64,000 nucleotides of DNA. It comes from Colias croceus. Taxonomy: Eukaryota > Arthropoda > Insecta > Lepidoptera > Pieridae. Where the stretch lies: the NCBI RefSeq assembly GCF_905220415.1, contig NC_059537.1, positions 5,989,622-6,053,621 of the forward strand, in the 5' to 3' direction. The notes under the pieces were generated by a model. That model did not search any database, was not told the origin of the DNA, and saw only the letters and a program-made list of their open reading frames with translations. How positions within the stretch are numbered: the first letter of the stretch is position 1; each line of letters starts with the position of its first letter. Below, piece after piece: positions 61,365-64,000 of the stretch. Made by a program: the position numbers and the translations under genes.

Positions 61365-64000
61365 GTAATAAACATTATTTAATTATAAATAGCCTATTAA
61401 TTTATAGTACATGAATATTTATTTATTTTATTTAATTCGTATTATAATTCAGAATTATTCAGGTAGGTATATGGCAATGTGCGTATAAGCAGAAGAAAAA
61501 AACAATGTTAGTTTCTCCTCTCATTGTGTTATACCTAATTTATCACTTTTCTAAATTTACTATGTGTTAATGATACAGTCTCGCGGCCTTAGTGATAAAA
61601 GCGAAAAGATAACTAATCGGTTATTGCCTACCGAGCAAGCGAGCTTCTTTTGATTTCATCTCCACGTGATCTAATTGGCTTCGGAACAGTGTTTAAAATT
61701 ATCATGGAACTAAAATAAAAACAAGTAAATAACCCAAATTCTAAAACTGATTTTATGACGGGAATTAACGCGTTGTTTCCGTCGGTCGATGCGAGACGAG
61801 CGTTGAAAGGTGCTCAGAGAATACATTGGTGTTTCGGCGCCGGCGGCCCTGGCGCCCGCCGCCTTGCGACATCCGCGCGGAGACTGATCTGTGCTTTGCG
61901 TTACCTTACTCAAAGGTTACAAGTTAACAGAGGATCTATCAGATGTATCGCCCTGAATACAGTTGAGCAATGTTAGGAAATGGATTGACGAGAAGCAGAT
62001 ACTTGCAGCGGTATGTCGTGTTGACAAACTATAGATTCTAGTCAAATTTATAAAATTTGTTGCAAAAATAATGTAGAGTAATAAAATTACGCACTTCAAC
62101 TACCTAAATAAAGTCGACTATGAAGTGTTTTAGATTCAAATGGTAGACTTGCAATGCATCTGTAATGTTTTAACATATTGTGCAGACACTATAAGCACTT
62201 TTACCAAGAAAATATTTCAAAATAAACATTATCAAATTATTATTTTAAAAACTCCCGGACACGCATATATACTGTATATAAATAGACAGTACTTTTAAGT
62301 ATCTATTTAAACGAATTCTGTAAATAAATATGTATGTTTATTTTTGTATTGATAGAGTCCTTCGTTAGCGTTGATATACGAGTGTTATGCGAAGACCAAC
62401 TCGACCAGTGTCACGTCGGATTTATTTACGCTTTGTGTTTCGATAGATTTCTTCAATACGTGCCCTTCTCACGTTCTCGGCTTCTGGCTTCTGCCATCTC
62501 CCTTGTTATTTAACATAAATCAGAGTAAGTGTCAGGCTTGTAGACAAATCACGCTTATCGCCGTCTCATTGCAGACGCAAACAAATATTAGCCATGCAGC
62601 GTAGGTACGTAGATTACCTGACATACGAATAATGTTTTTATAGCGCATTCCTTGTTTTAATCTGATGTCGCGATAACATATTACCTTTCATATAAAATAG
62701 CTTTCTCATGAACCATTACATATTTGTATCATGAGCTATTTTGTAAAGAATCCTATCAAATTACGCTTAAAGACTGATAAATCCATTGTTTCATGTTTTT
62801 CACTAATTCATTGAAATAGATTTGTTATTTTTACATGTAAATGTATAAATCATTCAAATATTTAGTTAGCGACAATCTGCGAATAATATGTAATTGATAA
62901 TGGCCTCTAAATTGCGTAATTAGTTTAGTGCAATGTTTGTTCACAATTAGCATTGTAATAAAATTAGATAGGTATTATGTGCTTCTATATTACGCTATAA
63001 TAGATATATTTTATTTTTAAATAAAGGAATGTGTTTTGTTATATTATGTAAATTAAATTCGGTACCTATTATAAATCTAATAGGTGCCTACACACCTATG
63101 CTCTATTTTTCTATGCTCGATTTTAAATGACGTAAATTAGCTACAATAACAATAATTATTTATTACAAAATTTAGAGGAAGGTAAAATAATTAATTATAG
63201 TTAACAACGCGTATTTCCCCATACGACAAAATTGGATACATACCTACCTACGAATGTAGTTTCATTGCATTTATATCACTTATGATGTAATTAAACATAT
63301 TTAAAAATAATCACAATTGTTACGTTCGTCATCATAAATATTAGCTAGGTACGTATATGATAATCTATAAAATAAAATATGTATTTCTTCCTACTAATTT
63401 CCTACAAAATAATCAAAACTATACAAAATGTAAGTAAGTAAGTTCTATTAATAAATAAATGATTTAAGTAACTCAATAAATGAAAATACCAAATCTTTAT
63501 AAACCTTCAATTTATTGTATATTGATATGATTAAATAGTTACTGACTTGTTTGGTAAAATTAAAAATCAATAAAGAACACATTAAAATGGCGCTTTGTTA
63601 AACACTTCACAATCGTATTTTCTCGATGCGCCAATACTGTCGAGTCATGTTGATTACAATTAATAGCAACGCACGTTAATGTTGTATAGAGTTCGCTGTT
63701 CATGAATGACCACTTTTTGTTACACGTGATGTACATATATAAAATCTGAAGGAGAGATGAATGTATGAGCGGGTTTGAGGCAAGGCGCATCTGCTACTAG
63801 CGGTGATTCATGTTAGCTCTCTGTATAAACGAGGCGGAGCACGAGCAGGCGTAGAGCAGAATCAAATGAACGAAACTGAGCGATGTTTATACACATCTAA
63901 CATAAAGCACAAACCGACATGGCGTGGCATATTGGCATGTATTCAATAGATCATGTAAACTACCCGAAACTTCGCCTTTCGTTGAGCAATATTGTCTCAT
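61365..64000 (+). other. yki intron 2, incomplete
   Basis: A+T-rich DNA after the exon-2 donor, with CpG-rich patches at 61780-61910, 62390-62600 and 63770-63890. No exon with WW or Yki C-terminal homology was found, so the next exon lies further right. Confidence 0.6.

Noticed and set aside
61165..61368. Open frame containing NMGGPAQDSRSTNSG
   Set aside because: Wrong frame over yki exon 2. The phase set by exon 1 gives the WW sequence HITKTTTWEDP instead.

Overview
This window looks like a nuclear lepidopteran (moth or butterfly) genome segment. The evidence is strong A+T richness, short exons with consensus GT/AG introns, many Lep1-type Helitron fragments (5' TC, 3' CTAG, inserted between A and T), lepidopteran SINE/LINE debris and several MITEs. 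There are no prokaryotic features, no CRISPR array, and no rRNA or tRNA gene that I can support.

Four protein-coding genes are supported by exon chains in which splice sites and reading phases agree. (1) 349-12271, minus: capulet / adenylyl cyclase-associated protein (CAP), an actin-monomer recycling factor. The 3' end runs off the left edge. A long-isoform N-terminal exon sits at 11464-12271, and an alternative non-coding first exon probably lies at about 9491-9770. (2) 22537-34091, minus: a complete 11-exon nicotinate phosphoribosyltransferase (NAPRT, 546 codons), the entry enzyme of the Preiss-Handler NAD pathway. (3) 37256-40236, minus: a complete 5-exon ZAD-C2H2 zinc-finger protein with eight fingers (435 aa). 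(4) 42282-61364 and beyond, plus: the 5' part of yorkie (YAP/TAZ), the Hippo-pathway coactivator. An 18.5-kb intron splits its first WW domain. The zinc-finger gene and yorkie are head to head, about 2 kb apart.

The rest is intron or intergenic DNA. At 12.3-22.5 kb lie a triplicated segment (15.9-19.2 kb), one copy of which carries a tandem Helitron pair, and a nested inverted repeat. NAPRT introns hold a TA-flanked mariner-type MITE, several Helitrons and a perfect 24-bp hairpin. At 34.6-36.6 kb are two near-identical copies of about 0.8 kb of a PIF/Harbinger-like element. One copy contains a 23-bp-arm palindrome. Another MITE in yorkie intron 1 has an exact 9-bp target duplication.

The four genes are functionally unrelated housekeeping or regulatory genes, except that CAP and Yorkie are both tied to actin and Hippo biology. 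I see no evidence for a novel multi-gene system. The most notable items are transposon structures, large palindromes and the alternative 5' architecture of capulet.
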